NCBI GenBank assembly: GCA_023399095.1
Contig: JAEWQS010000175.1
Span: 1 to 22,548, forward strand
Direction of reading: 5' to 3'
DNA length: 22,548 bases
DNA from: Bacillota bacterium
Lineage (GTDB): Bacteria > Bacillota > Clostridia > Christensenellales > SZUA-584
Under the pieces are notes generated by a model that was not told the DNA's origin, did not search any database, and saw only the letters and a list, made by a program, of their open reading frames with translations. The translations under genes and the position numbers were made by a program. Below are positions 1 to 6,875 of this stretch, in pieces; the first letter of the stretch is position 1; each line of letters opens with the position of its first letter.

Positions 1-204
1 TGGCTTGCCTTGAAAGGGGATGTCTTTAACAGATTGAAGTCGATAATCATGAACGATACGTGTCAGTGTACGGCAATCTGGACATTCGTGATCTCTTGGC
101 CGCATTCTAAATCTAAGTTCGATATACGATGGTTCATTCACAACATCTTGAAGCTGTATATCTTCCATATCCAGCAGTTTCGCGCTATAATCCACTTGAG
201 GCAT
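1..204 (-). CDS. ISL3-family transposase, N-terminal fragment (runs off the left edge)
   Basis: Read on the minus strand from ATG at 204-202, this open frame continues for 68 codons to the window edge without a stop. The protein begins MPQVDYSAKLLDMEDIQLQD and carries a CPDC pair (residues 41-44) followed by TRIVHDYRLQSVKDIPF. That Cys-x2-Cys plus 'vhDYR.q.vkD.P' pattern matches the N-terminal zinc-binding domain of ISL3 transposases as I know the family. A clear Shine-Dalgarno AAGGAGAG lies at 216-209, just upstream of the start. The catalytic DDE domain would lie outside the window, so intactness cannot be judged. The plus-strand frame over the same bases lacks a ribosome binding site and resembles nothing known. 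Confidence 0.72.
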   Translation of the reverse strand, partial: MPQVDYSAKLLDMEDIQLQDVVNEPSYIELRFRMRPRDHECPDCRTLTRIVHDYRLQSVKDIPFQGKP

Positions 205-308
205 ATTTCTCTCCTTGCGACTTGTTATGTGGTGTAACTTTAGTCTACAAGGTTTTGAAGATTTATGCCTCTTCTTTTTTTCCTTACCCCAATGTATAGT
301 ATAGAACC
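1..308 (-). mobile_element. Probable 5' end of an ISL3-type insertion sequence
   Basis: The transposase start at 204 implies that the element's transposase-proximal end lies between about 217 and 310. Read on the minus strand, GGTTCTATACT (308-298) is a plausible terminal inverted repeat, because ISL3 ends commonly begin with GG. This is inference: the other end of the element is outside the window, so neither the matching repeat nor the expected 8-bp target duplication can be checked. The right boundary is approximate. Confidence 0.4.
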
Positions 309-311
309 AAA

Positions 312-346
312 AAATAAGGCCCTCTGCACTGCGGAGGGCCTTATTT
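312..346. terminator. Strong bidirectional hairpin terminator
   Basis: A 13-bp perfect stem (312-324 paired with 334-346) contains GGCCCTC/GAGGGCC flanked by AAATAA and TTATTT, so an A-tract and a T-tract sit on the two sides. Three more pairs (one a wobble) continue into the loop. It separates the insertion-sequence end from the tRNA operon and should stop transcription from either side. Apart from this, the stretch 217-430 holds no gene that I can support. Confidence 0.8.
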
Positions 347-430
347 ATATTAGCAGAGTACCGCATTTAAAAACGGTTTTATATTAAAACGGATTGCTTT
401 TTATTGCCGTCAATATTTAAAAAAAATATA

Positions 431-459
431 TTGGCACGCCGAAGTACTTGTGGTATAAT
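431..459 (+). promoter_or_regulatory. Promoter of the tRNA-Thr/tRNA-Pro operon
   Basis: A -35 box TTGGCA (431-436) and a perfect -10 box TATAAT (454-459) are separated by exactly 17 nt. This places the start of transcription near 466, about 26 nt before the first tRNA. It is one of the best sigma-A-type promoters in the window and fits constitutive tRNA expression. Confidence 0.82.
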
Positions 460-491
460 CACATACTGTCGGCAGATAACGACACAAGCTT

Positions 492-568
492 GCCAATGTA
501 GCTCAGTCAGGCAGAGCGGCTCATTCGTAATGAGCAGGTCAGCGGTTCGATCCCGCTCATTGGCTCCA
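492..568 (+). tRNA. tRNA-Thr (anticodon CGT)
   Basis: The 77-nt gene folds into a complete cloverleaf. The acceptor stem is GCCAATG/CATTGGC and the D arm is GCTC...GAGC. The anticodon stem GCTCA/TGAGC closes the loop TTCGTAA, giving anticodon CGT, which reads ACG (Thr). The T arm is AGCGG TTCGATC CCGCT, and the discriminator T is followed by an encoded CCA. It is the first gene of a two-tRNA operon; the next tRNA begins 6 nt downstream. Identity rests on the anticodon and canonical folding. Confidence 0.96.
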
Positions 569-573
569 TTCGT

Positions 574-651
<78 letters not shown>

Positions 652-669
652 CAGGCAGGGCCTGCCGCC

Positions 670-711
670 AATATCGCGAATCATCTTACGGTGGTTTGCG
701 ATATTTTTTAT
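670..711 (+). terminator. Rho-independent terminator of the tRNA operon
   Basis: Stem AATATCGCGAA (670-680) pairs with TTTGCGATATT (695-705) through 11 pairs, one of them a wobble, and runs into a T-tract at 704-709. It begins 20 nt after the second tRNA's CCA. The following stretch, 712-891, holds no gene that I can support; a 7-T run read on the minus strand (just after the SelO stop) could help end that transcript, but has no clean hairpin. Confidence 0.8.
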
Positions 712-891
712 TGGGCTGAAGGCAAAGCTCAAAGGTGTTCACAGTCGCACAATACCGCCGCGCGCTTCCCATATAGCTTAATATGGAGAAAACGACAGAA
801 TCAATGCTTTACCCTGTTTTGACGGCTTCGTCATTCTCTCTCGATATCAAGACGTTCGATACTGTTAAAAAAAGACCATTACCTTTATCTA

Positions 892-2361
892 TTACGTACC
901 ACAAAAAGTTCTATAGGCACAAGCTGAAGGGCCCGGCGGCGAAGCATACTCGGCTTGTTCGAAAGAGTGTGCATAGGGATTTGAAAGAGCATTTAAGAAA
1001 CGATACATATGACTATAGTCACCATCTTTTTCTGCGGCTTCGAGCGCTTCTTCCACACGGTGATTTCTGGGGATCAATGCAGGATTAGACTTGCGCATTA
1101 ACTCATGAGAAGATGCCTTTGATTCAACCTGTCTCTTTAGCCTTTCCTGCCAAAGCGCCACCCACTCTTTAAATTCTCCGCTATCAAACAACGGCGTATC
1201 TTCAGTTCTGTCAAAGGTAAGTGCGAGGAACGTGTTTGTATAATCCGCATGGTATTTTTGCATCATTTCAAGCAGACTCTCGATAAGAGCAGCATCCTTG
1301 GCTTCTTCGTTGAATATCCCCAGTTTTGCCCGCATTCCGTTAAGCCAGTGACGATTATATTGTTCATAATATTCTGATATCGCTTCCCGAGCGATGCTCA
1401 CAGCTTTATCCTTGTTATCATTAAGCAAAGGTAAGAGTGTTTCTGCGAATCGCGCAAGGTTCCATTCCACAATCGGGGGCTGATTTCCATAGGCATAACG
1501 GCCTTCCCTGTCGATAGAACTAAATACAGTTGACGGGTCATATTCGTTCATAAATGCGCATGGCCCATAATCGATCGTCTCGCCGCTAAGCGCCATATTG
1601 TCGGTATTCATGACCCCATGAATAAACCCCGCCAGCTGCCATCTGGATATCAGATATGACTGACTTTTTATCACTTCTTTAAGCAGTGAAATATAGCGAT
1701 CATCGTTAAGTTCTACATGGGGAAAATGACGACTAAGCGTGTAGTCTGCCAACAAACGAAGATCATCAATGCTGCCCCACTTTGCAGCATATTGAAATGT
1801 ACCCACTCGCAAATGGCTGGCAGCGACGCGTACCAGAATTGCGCCGAGTTGCGGCGTGTCTCTGTATACCGTCTCGCCAGTCGTCAAAACAGCCAAACTG
1901 CGCGTGGTGGGTATGCCAAGGGCATGCATGGCTTCGCTAATAATATACTCTCGAAGCATCGGCCCAAGAGCCGCACGACCATCGCCTCCGCGGGAATAGG
2001 GCGTTCTACCTGCACCCTTAAGCTGAATATCACAACGAATCCCTGAAGCAGAGATTTGTTCGCCAAGCAATATCGCTCGTCCATCACCCAGCATTGTAAA
2101 ATATCCAAATTGATGCCCTGCATAAGCTTGAGCAATGGGTACTGAAGCTTCATGAATGCTGTTACCTGAAAGCATGGAGACTCCATGTTCACTTTTCAAT
2201 GCATCGGGATCAAGCCCTAAGAATATGGCCAAGGGATGATTAAGAACAATTAACTTTGGCGAACGTACAGGGATGGGATTTTGTCTGGAAAAAAATAATC
2301 CTGGCAGATGCGTATAACTGTTATCAAAGTTCCATCCTGTTTGCATTTGTATTTTTACCAT
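892..2361 (-). CDS. selO: Protein adenylyltransferase SelO (YdiU/UPF0061 family)
   Basis: A 489-residue protein, full length for the SelO/YdiU pseudokinase family, whose characterised members transfer AMP from ATP to Ser, Thr or Tyr of target proteins, some linked to redox balance. The catalytic framework is visible: Lys115 in QLKGAGRTPYSR, Glu138 in LREYIISEA, Asn255 in HGVMNTDNM, and Asp264 in IDYGP. The spacing is the same as for the Lys/Glu/Asn/Asp set of the Pseudomonas syringae enzyme as I remember it. The C-terminus ends in YRTFCGT, a family signature whose Cys is implicated in disulfide control. The start ATG lies 21 nt after the glycosyltransferase stop with only a weak GA-rich ribosome binding site, so translation may be coupled. 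Function is assigned from the family; targets are unknown. Confidence 0.93.
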   Translation of the reverse strand: MVKIQMQTGWNFDNSYTHLPGLFFSRQNPIPVRSPKLIVLNHPLAIFLGLDPDALKSEHGVSMLSGNSIHEASVPIAQAYAGHQFGYFTMLGDGRAILLGEQISASGIRCDIQLKGAGRTPYSRGGDGRAALGPMLREYIISEAMHALGIPTTRSLAVLTTGETVYRDTPQLGAILVRVAASHLRVGTFQYAAKWGSIDDLRLLADYTLSRHFPHVELNDDRYISLLKEVIKSQSYLISRWQLAGFIHGVMNTDNMALSGETIDYGPCAFMNEYDPSTVFSSIDREGRYAYGNQPPIVEWNLARFAETLLPLLNDNKDKAVSIAREAISEYYEQYNRHWLNGMRAKLGIFNEEAKDAALIESLLEMMQKYHADYTNTFLALTFDRTEDTPLFDSGEFKEWVALWQERLKRQVESKASSHELMRKSNPALIPRNHRVEEALEAAEKDGDYSHMYRFLNALSNPYAHSFEQAEYASPPGPSACAYRTFCGT

Positions 2362-2382
2362 GTTATTTCTCGCTTTCGTTGA

Positions 2383-3549
2383 TCAGACCAATATGCCCGC
2401 GTGTCTGTTTAAGAGATAATCATAACGGTCATAAACCTTATTTACGATATCATCCCATGATTTATACAGGGTATTCAGAGCACCGCACCCCGCCTTTGAG
2501 GCCAGTCCTTCTGTCGTGATGATTTGTTTAACCTTAAGGGCATATTCGTACGGTTGATTTTTGGCTACAAAGCCATTCTCACAATCGATAACACCTTGAG
2601 CGGTCGTTCCTCCTTCTACAACAACAGTGGGACACGAGCATGAGGCCGCTTCCTTTATCACCAGAGATGATGAATCATAAAGTGACGGAAAAAGAACAGC
2701 CTGTGAGGACAAGTATATTCTCTTGAGAAGATCGCGGTCACTTATTCTTCCGGTAAACCGGACATTTTGACTCAATCCCAATCTGACACACATATTCTGA
2801 AATTCCTGACGTGAAGGTCCATCACCAATAAAAAGCATATTGAAAAGGAATCCTTCCCGGTGAAGGATATCTAGCGCTTGAATAATGAGCAGAACATTTT
2901 TCTGTTTTGTATGTTGTCCCACATAAGTAAAAATCGGAGCATCAGGCAACAATCCTAGTTTTTCAACAATGCTCTTCTGAACATCTTTTTCCCGCTTTGC
3001 GACGGGAATATCGGAACCATTATTGACAACAAAAACGTCTCCTTTATATCCATATTCTCTAAGTGTTTCTATAGAGGCTTCGTTGACTGTCCATACATCG
3101 TCAGCAATTTCAAAGTAATTAACGATATTCTTAATCACACTGCTAACCAGTTTTTCTGATCTTAACACACATTTAAAATCATCTTTGAACTTTGTATGGA
3201 GAGTTGCAACGAGCGGGATATTCCTCATTTGCGCAATTCTTCTTGCGATAGAGCCGGTAGAAAACGGCGAATGGGCATGAACAATATCAAAAGGGATATC
3301 TGATATTTTATTCCAAAACTTTCTGTCAAGTCTGCCAAATCCAAATCGATATTCATTTCGAAAAGGCACAGAATAAGATTTAAAAGTCAGAATATCAAAG
3401 GGATAGTTATACTGGGCATCAGGGTATCTTAGAGTCACCATGTAGCACTTAGCAAAATTCTCATTCAGAATTTTACAGTAGTTGATCACTGCGTTTGCAA
3501 CACCATCTATTGTGGGCGGAAAAGAATCATTAAATTGACCGATTACCAA
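2383..3549 (-). CDS. GT4-family (GT-B fold) glycosyltransferase
   Basis: A 388-residue cytosolic or membrane-peripheral transferase using an activated sugar donor. The N-terminal acceptor domain (about 1-170) has the glycine-rich opening FPPTIDGVANAV and the HAHSPFSTG motif. The C-terminal Rossmann domain (about 195-365) has YVGQHTKQKN and the donor-site segment SLYDSSSLVIKEAA, in which the usual first Glu of the E-x7-E motif is Asp, as in some Firmicutes lipid or polysaccharide glycosyltransferases. The start is TTG (3549-3547): GGAGG at 3561-3557 lies 7 nt upstream, and no better start exists. It follows a small lipoprotein gene and an intercistronic hairpin and precedes SelO by 21 nt. Acceptor and linkage cannot be read from the sequence; diacylglycerol glucosylation is one possibility. 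Confidence 0.85.
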   Translation of the reverse strand: MVIGQFNDSFPPTIDGVANAVINYCKILNENFAKCYMVTLRYPDAQYNYPFDILTFKSYSVPFRNEYRFGFGRLDRKFWNKISDIPFDIVHAHSPFSTGSIARRIAQMRNIPLVATLHTKFKDDFKCVLRSEKLVSSVIKNIVNYFEIADDVWTVNEASIETLREYGYKGDVFVVNNGSDIPVAKREKDVQKSIVEKLGLLPDAPIFTYVGQHTKQKNVLLIIQALDILHREGFLFNMLFIGDGPSRQEFQNMCVRLGLSQNVRFTGRISDRDLLKRIYLSSQAVLFPSLYDSSSLVIKEAASCSCPTVVVEGGTTAQGVIDCENGFVAKNQPYEYALKVKQIITTEGLASKAGCGALNTLYKSWDDIVNKVYDRYDYLLNRHAGILV

Positions 3550-3572
3550 AATTCATCCTCCAAAAGATATTG

Positions 3573-3593
3573 GGTGCGGCTTTAAGCCGCACC
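3573..3593 (-). other. Stable intercistronic hairpin between lipoprotein and glycosyltransferase genes
   Basis: A perfect 9-bp GC-rich stem (GGTGCGGCT/AGCCGCACC) with a 3-nt loop. In the transcribed (minus) direction it is preceded by a U-run but followed by CAATATC, not a clean U-tract, so it is not a standard terminator for the upstream gene. It ends 11 nt before the GGAGG site of the glycosyltransferase. It may stabilise or separate the two parts of the message, or partly attenuate read-through. Confidence 0.6.
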
Positions 3594-3609
3594 ACAAAAA
3601 AGTGCTATC

Positions 3610-3798
3610 TTAGGAACCTCCCAAGCCTCCAGGATTCCCTTGTGCTCCGCCGGCACCTTGTCCGCCACCACCTTGTGTTATCGTTGGGGTCACTGTTGTA
3701 CCGGGTACAGTGTCATTTTCTCTGTTACCTTGCATACAGCCAATAAGTGAAACAACCATAGCCACACATAAGATAAGTAAAATTAAAACTCTTTTCAT
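3610..3798 (-). CDS. Small glycine-rich lipoprotein, unknown function
   Basis: A 62-residue exported lipoprotein. MKRVLILLILCVAMVVSLIG is a short basic and hydrophobic signal peptide ending in the lipobox LIGC, so Cys21 should be lipidated and the 42-residue mature part held on the outer face of the membrane. The mature part has a Thr/Pro-rich segment, then a Gly/Gln/Asn-rich tail with no predicted fold. The start is taken at 3798, not the ATG at 3804, because GAGGAGGTGA sits only 3 nt from the latter but 9 nt from the former. It is first in a probable operon with the glycosyltransferase and SelO. No homologue is recognised; the class is clear, the role is not. Confidence 0.7.
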   Translation of the reverse strand: MKRVLILLILCVAMVVSLIGCMQGNRENDTVPGTTVTPTITQGGGGQGAGGAQGNPGGLGGS

Positions 3799-3814
3799 CT
3801 TCATTCACCTCCTC

Positions 3815-4004
3815 AGCTTATGTTTTGCTAAAAACCTAATAATATTTAAAGCTATTCTTGGGAAGTAAAGTCTGAATTATTATTATTAGTGCCTCATGTT
3901 CAATAATAAGTATAAAAAGAAGCTGAAATTAGGTTTGGCTTCTCGAAAAATTTATTGATTTTTATACTGAGATTTTATTCCGCGAAAATAAACTATTAAC
4001 GTAT
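3815..4004. other. AT-rich intergenic region, probable promoter zone of the lipoprotein operon
   Basis: No open frame or RNA gene is supported here. The bases are strongly AT-rich. Read on the minus strand there is a TTGAAC box at 3903-3898 followed by repeated AATAAT sequence at a suitable distance, which could act as a promoter for the lipoprotein-glycosyltransferase-SelO unit, but no -10 box stands out. Confidence 0.35.
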
Positions 4005-4030
4005 AAAAGCCCGTCACGACGGGCTTTTTG
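4005..4030 (-). terminator. Terminator of the molybdenum hydroxylase gene (bidirectional shape)
   Basis: AAAGCCCGT and ACGGGCTTT form a 9-bp stem with a 4-nt loop (CACG), flanked by A-runs and T-runs on both sides. It lies about 40 nt beyond the stop of the minus-strand hydroxylase gene, which needs a terminator here because the next gene has its own leader. It would also block plus-strand transcription. Confidence 0.78.
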
Positions 4031-4067
4031 TACTCTGTTTTAATGCCGATTAATTAAATACAACAGA

Positions 4068-6629
4068 TCACTTGCCTTTTTGATAATATGTATCACGCAG
4101 CGGCAGCTGCGTTCTGAATTTGCCGTCGTATCGGTAATAGGCGAGCGAACAGGCAGGTGCCGTGGGTATCAAGCATAGCTCGCCGCAGCCCTTCGCGCCA
4201 TACGTCTGCGGAATTTTGCCCTTGCCTTCAACGAGTATCACATCCAGAGCGGGCACGTCTGTAGACCGCATCAGCCCCAGCGTGCCGAACTTTGTTTTGG
4301 GATAGCCGCCCTCCACCTTGAACTCTTCGGTGAGCGCATACCCGAGCCCCATCACGACACCGCCTTCGATCTGACCCTCTACGGCCTGTATATTCACGGG
4401 CGTACCCACGTCATAAGCAGCCACCACCCGCGCCAGCTTGCCATTCTCGTCCAGAATTACCACCTGCGCGCCATAACTATAGCTGATGTGGCTGATGGGA
4501 TTGTCCTTAATCGCGCCGAGCGGGTCCGTTTTGGCCGAGAATTCACCGTAGAATTCCTTGCCTTCCAGTTCTTCGAGTGTCCGGCCTTTGTCCAGCTCTG
4601 CTTTAAGCTTCTCAGCCGCCTGTCTGACAGCTTCGCCTGTCATGACTGTTTGCCGGGAAGCGGTGCTGGTTCCTGAATCTGGCGTGCGGACAGTATCTGC
4701 GGGTTCGTGTACCACGCATGCGGGATCAAGACCGGTCGTTTCGCACAGGACTGTCTGGCACATCGTGGCGATGCCCTGTCCCATGCAGGCAGCCGATGTG
4801 CGCACATGCACGCGGCCCTGCTCGATGGACAGTATGCAACGCCCAATATCCTTCTTGCCCATGCCGGTGCCGCTGTTTTTGAAACCGATTGCGATACCCG
4901 CATACGGGCTGGATTCGTAAACGTCTTTAAGTGCCTCGAGACACTCCGCCATGGCCACGCTTTCGTCCGCCACTTGCCCGTTGGGCAGCACCTGTCCGGG
5001 GCGGATGGCGTTTTTATATCTTATCTCCCAGGGTGAAATGCCCACCATTTCTGCCAGCAGGTTGATGTTGTTTTCGGTGGCAAAGCAGCTTTGCGTGACG
5101 CCAAAGCCTCTGAAAGCACCCGAAACCGTGTTGTTGGTGTATACTGACATGCCGAAAATATCGATGTTCTGATAGTTGTAAGGACCAGCCGCGTGGGTGC
5201 AGGCGCGGTGCAGCACGGGGCCGCCGAGGGACGCATACGCGCCCGTATCCGCAATGATAACGCCCTTCATGCCTGTGAGATAGCCGTTTTCATCGCATGC
5301 TGTTGTAAACTCCATCTCCATCGGATGCCGCTTCACATGGTAATTAAGGCTTTCCTGCCTCGAAAACTTCACCTTAACCGGTTTTTTCGTGTGCCAAGCC
5401 ATCAGTGCCGCATGGTGCTGCACGCTCATGTCTTCCTTGCCGCCAAAACCGCCGCCCACCAGCTTCGTCTGACAATGCACCTTTTCAGCGGGTATCTGAA
5501 GCATCAATGATATTTCATGTTGCTCGTCATAAACTGACTGCGCGCCGGAGTAGACGAGAACGCCGTCTTCACCTTCCGGCATGGCAATCGCACATTCGGG
5601 CTCCATAAAGGCATGCTCCTGAAACGGCGTTTTGTATTTGCGGGTCACCACATATTTCGAATTCTTTATTGCCTCGTCGGCGTTGCCCCGTTGGAGCATG
5701 GCACGGCTCATGATGTTTCCGTCCTCATGTAACAGCGGCGCATCTGCCTTCAGCGCGTCCGTCGGGCTTGTCACCGGCTCCAGCACCGTATAATCCACGT
5801 TTACCAAGGCGCATACCTCGTCCAGCTTGTCCTTTTTAGACGTCGCCACCAAAGCGAGCGCGTCACCGATATACCGGGTCGTTCTGCCTTCGGCGATCAT
5901 CACATCCCAGTCTTTCTTGATATGCCCAACGCGGTTAAAAGGCACATCCTTGGCCAGCAGCACCTTCACGCAATCAGGGTGCGCCAGCGCTTGGCTGATA
6001 TCAATTTTGTTGACAATGGCTCTTGGGTATTTGGAACGCACCGCTTTGGCGTATATCATGCCTGGCAATACCATGTCATCCACAAAAACACCTGTGCCGT
6101 TTACTTTTTCCGCTGCGTCCGAGCGATGGAAATGCTGCGAAAGACTCAGCTTTTTAGGCAGCTCGGGTAGCGGGAGATTCTCTTTGAAATATTCTGCGGA
6201 TAGAAGTATCGCTTCTTCTATCTTTTTGTAGCCTGTACAACGGCAGATGTTGCCCCTAATCGCTTTTTTGACATCCTCATGAGAGGGACTGACGTTTACG
6301 TCAAGCAGCGCCTTTGCGCAAATCACCATACCGGGTATGCAAAAGCCGCACTGAACGGCGCCGGCTTGCCCAAAGCAATATTCGTAGACTTCCTTTTCCC
6401 GGTCACTCAAGCCTTCCACTGTCAGTATCTTTTTTCCTTGAAATTTTGACACCTTTTGAACGCAGGATTTTACAGCCCGGCCATCCACAAGCACCGTACA
6501 CGTTCCGCAAGTGCCTTCGCTGCATCCGTCCTTAACGGAGGTAATATGAAGATCGTCTCGTAAAAAAGACATTAATGGTTTGTCCTCGTTGGAAATGCTG
6601 TCTTTGCCGTTGATATTGAGAATATACAC
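4068..6629 (-). CDS. Molybdenum hydroxylase, selenium-dependent xanthine dehydrogenase type (fused 2Fe-2S and Mo domains)
   Basis: A 853-residue protein joining the iron-sulfur and molybdopterin parts of a xanthine dehydrogenase in one chain, without an FAD domain. Residues 1-80 are a plant-ferredoxin-like 2Fe-2S domain (Cys36, 41, 44, 56). Residues 80-160 are the second 2Fe-2S domain (Cys94, 97, 129, 131 in QCGFC and CRC). From about 170 comes the Mo-pterin region with GGGFGGKED, GAFRGFG and, near the C-terminus, GAKGCGELCLIPTAP, whose Glu is the expected catalytic base. This fused layout and length match the 'selenium-dependent xanthine dehydrogenase' family; the selenium would be a labile ligand on Mo, not selenocysteine. 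Substrate (purine or other heterocycle) is inferred. The start is GTG 6629: AAGGAG lies 7 nt upstream, whereas the in-frame ATG at 6743 coincides with the predicted transcription start. Confidence 0.87.
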   Translation of the reverse strand: MYILNINGKDSISNEDKPLMSFLRDDLHITSVKDGCSEGTCGTCTVLVDGRAVKSCVQKVSKFQGKKILTVEGLSDREKEVYEYCFGQAGAVQCGFCIPGMVICAKALLDVNVSPSHEDVKKAIRGNICRCTGYKKIEEAILLSAEYFKENLPLPELPKKLSLSQHFHRSDAAEKVNGTGVFVDDMVLPGMIYAKAVRSKYPRAIVNKIDISQALAHPDCVKVLLAKDVPFNRVGHIKKDWDVMIAEGRTTRYIGDALALVATSKKDKLDEVCALVNVDYTVLEPVTSPTDALKADAPLLHEDGNIMSRAMLQRGNADEAIKNSKYVVTRKYKTPFQEHAFMEPECAIAMPEGEDGVLVYSGAQSVYDEQHEISLMLQIPAEKVHCQTKLVGGGFGGKEDMSVQHHAALMAWHTKKPVKVKFSRQESLNYHVKRHPMEMEFTTACDENGYLTGMKGVIIADTGAYASLGGPVLHRACTHAAGPYNYQNIDIFGMSVYTNNTVSGAFRGFGVTQSCFATENNINLLAEMVGISPWEIRYKNAIRPGQVLPNGQVADESVAMAECLEALKDVYESSPYAGIAIGFKNSGTGMGKKDIGRCILSIEQGRVHVRTSAACMGQGIATMCQTVLCETTGLDPACVVHEPADTVRTPDSGTSTASRQTVMTGEAVRQAAEKLKAELDKGRTLEELEGKEFYGEFSAKTDPLGAIKDNPISHISYSYGAQVVILDENGKLARVVAAYDVGTPVNIQAVEGQIEGGVVMGLGYALTEEFKVEGGYPKTKFGTLGLMRSTDVPALDVILVEGKGKIPQTYGAKGCGELCLIPTAPACSLAYYRYDGKFRTQLPLRDTYYQKGK

Positions 6630-6750
6630 AGTGGTTCTCCTTCTTTCAATCATATATTGATGGCTGCAGGATGATCGGCTTAAAAAATCCTCACCGTAAT
6701 TATTGACCATTTTGTCATTCATATGTTTGCGAATGAACCGCATTTTATAT

Positions 6751-6780
6751 ATTGTACTTAGTCAGCATCATGCTTGTCAA
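6751..6780 (-). promoter_or_regulatory. Promoter of the molybdenum hydroxylase gene
   Basis: On the minus strand a perfect -35 TTGACA (6780-6775) and -10 TACAAT (6756-6751) are spaced by 18 nt, putting the transcript start near 6744. The GTG start at 6629 then has a leader of about 115 nt. The leader can form several small hairpins (for example TCAAT/ATTGA just before the ribosome binding site) but matches no riboswitch class that I recognise. Confidence 0.72.
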
Positions 6781-6819
6781 TGAACAGGGGCAAAAAGGCT
6801 GCTTGTTGCTCAGCGCGCG

Positions 6820-6849
6820 TTGTTGTATGATTACCGTGTATATATACAC
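6820..6849 (+). promoter_or_regulatory. Candidate promoter and 14-bp palindromic operator of the CPBP protease gene
   Basis: TTGTTG (6820-6825) and TATACA (6843-6848), 17 nt apart, form a plausible promoter for the plus-strand genes. GTGTATATATACAC (6836-6849) is a perfect 14-bp palindrome covering the -10 box, as expected for a repressor site. The element is seen directly; its regulatory use and any cognate protein are inferred. Confidence 0.45.
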
Positions 6850-6875
6850 TTACCGATAAAAGGATGCATTCGTAT

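Noticed and set aside
10..237. Plus-strand open frame of 75 codons at the left edge
   Set aside because: The minus strand encodes a recognisable transposase N-terminus with a good ribosome binding site over the same bases.
783..1088. Plus-strand open frame of 101 codons
   Set aside because: Most of it lies opposite the 3' end of selO, with no ribosome binding site and no recognisable protein features.
4488..6535. Many plus-strand open frames of 60-134 codons inside the molybdenum hydroxylase gene
   Set aside because: They are shadows from the GC-biased codon usage of the real minus-strand gene; none has a ribosome binding site with family-like sequence.
6630..6743. N-terminal extension of the hydroxylase starting at ATG 6743
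   Set aside because: The predicted transcript starts at about 6744 and the Shine-Dalgarno site precedes GTG 6629; the extra residues have no counterpart in the ferredoxin-like domain.
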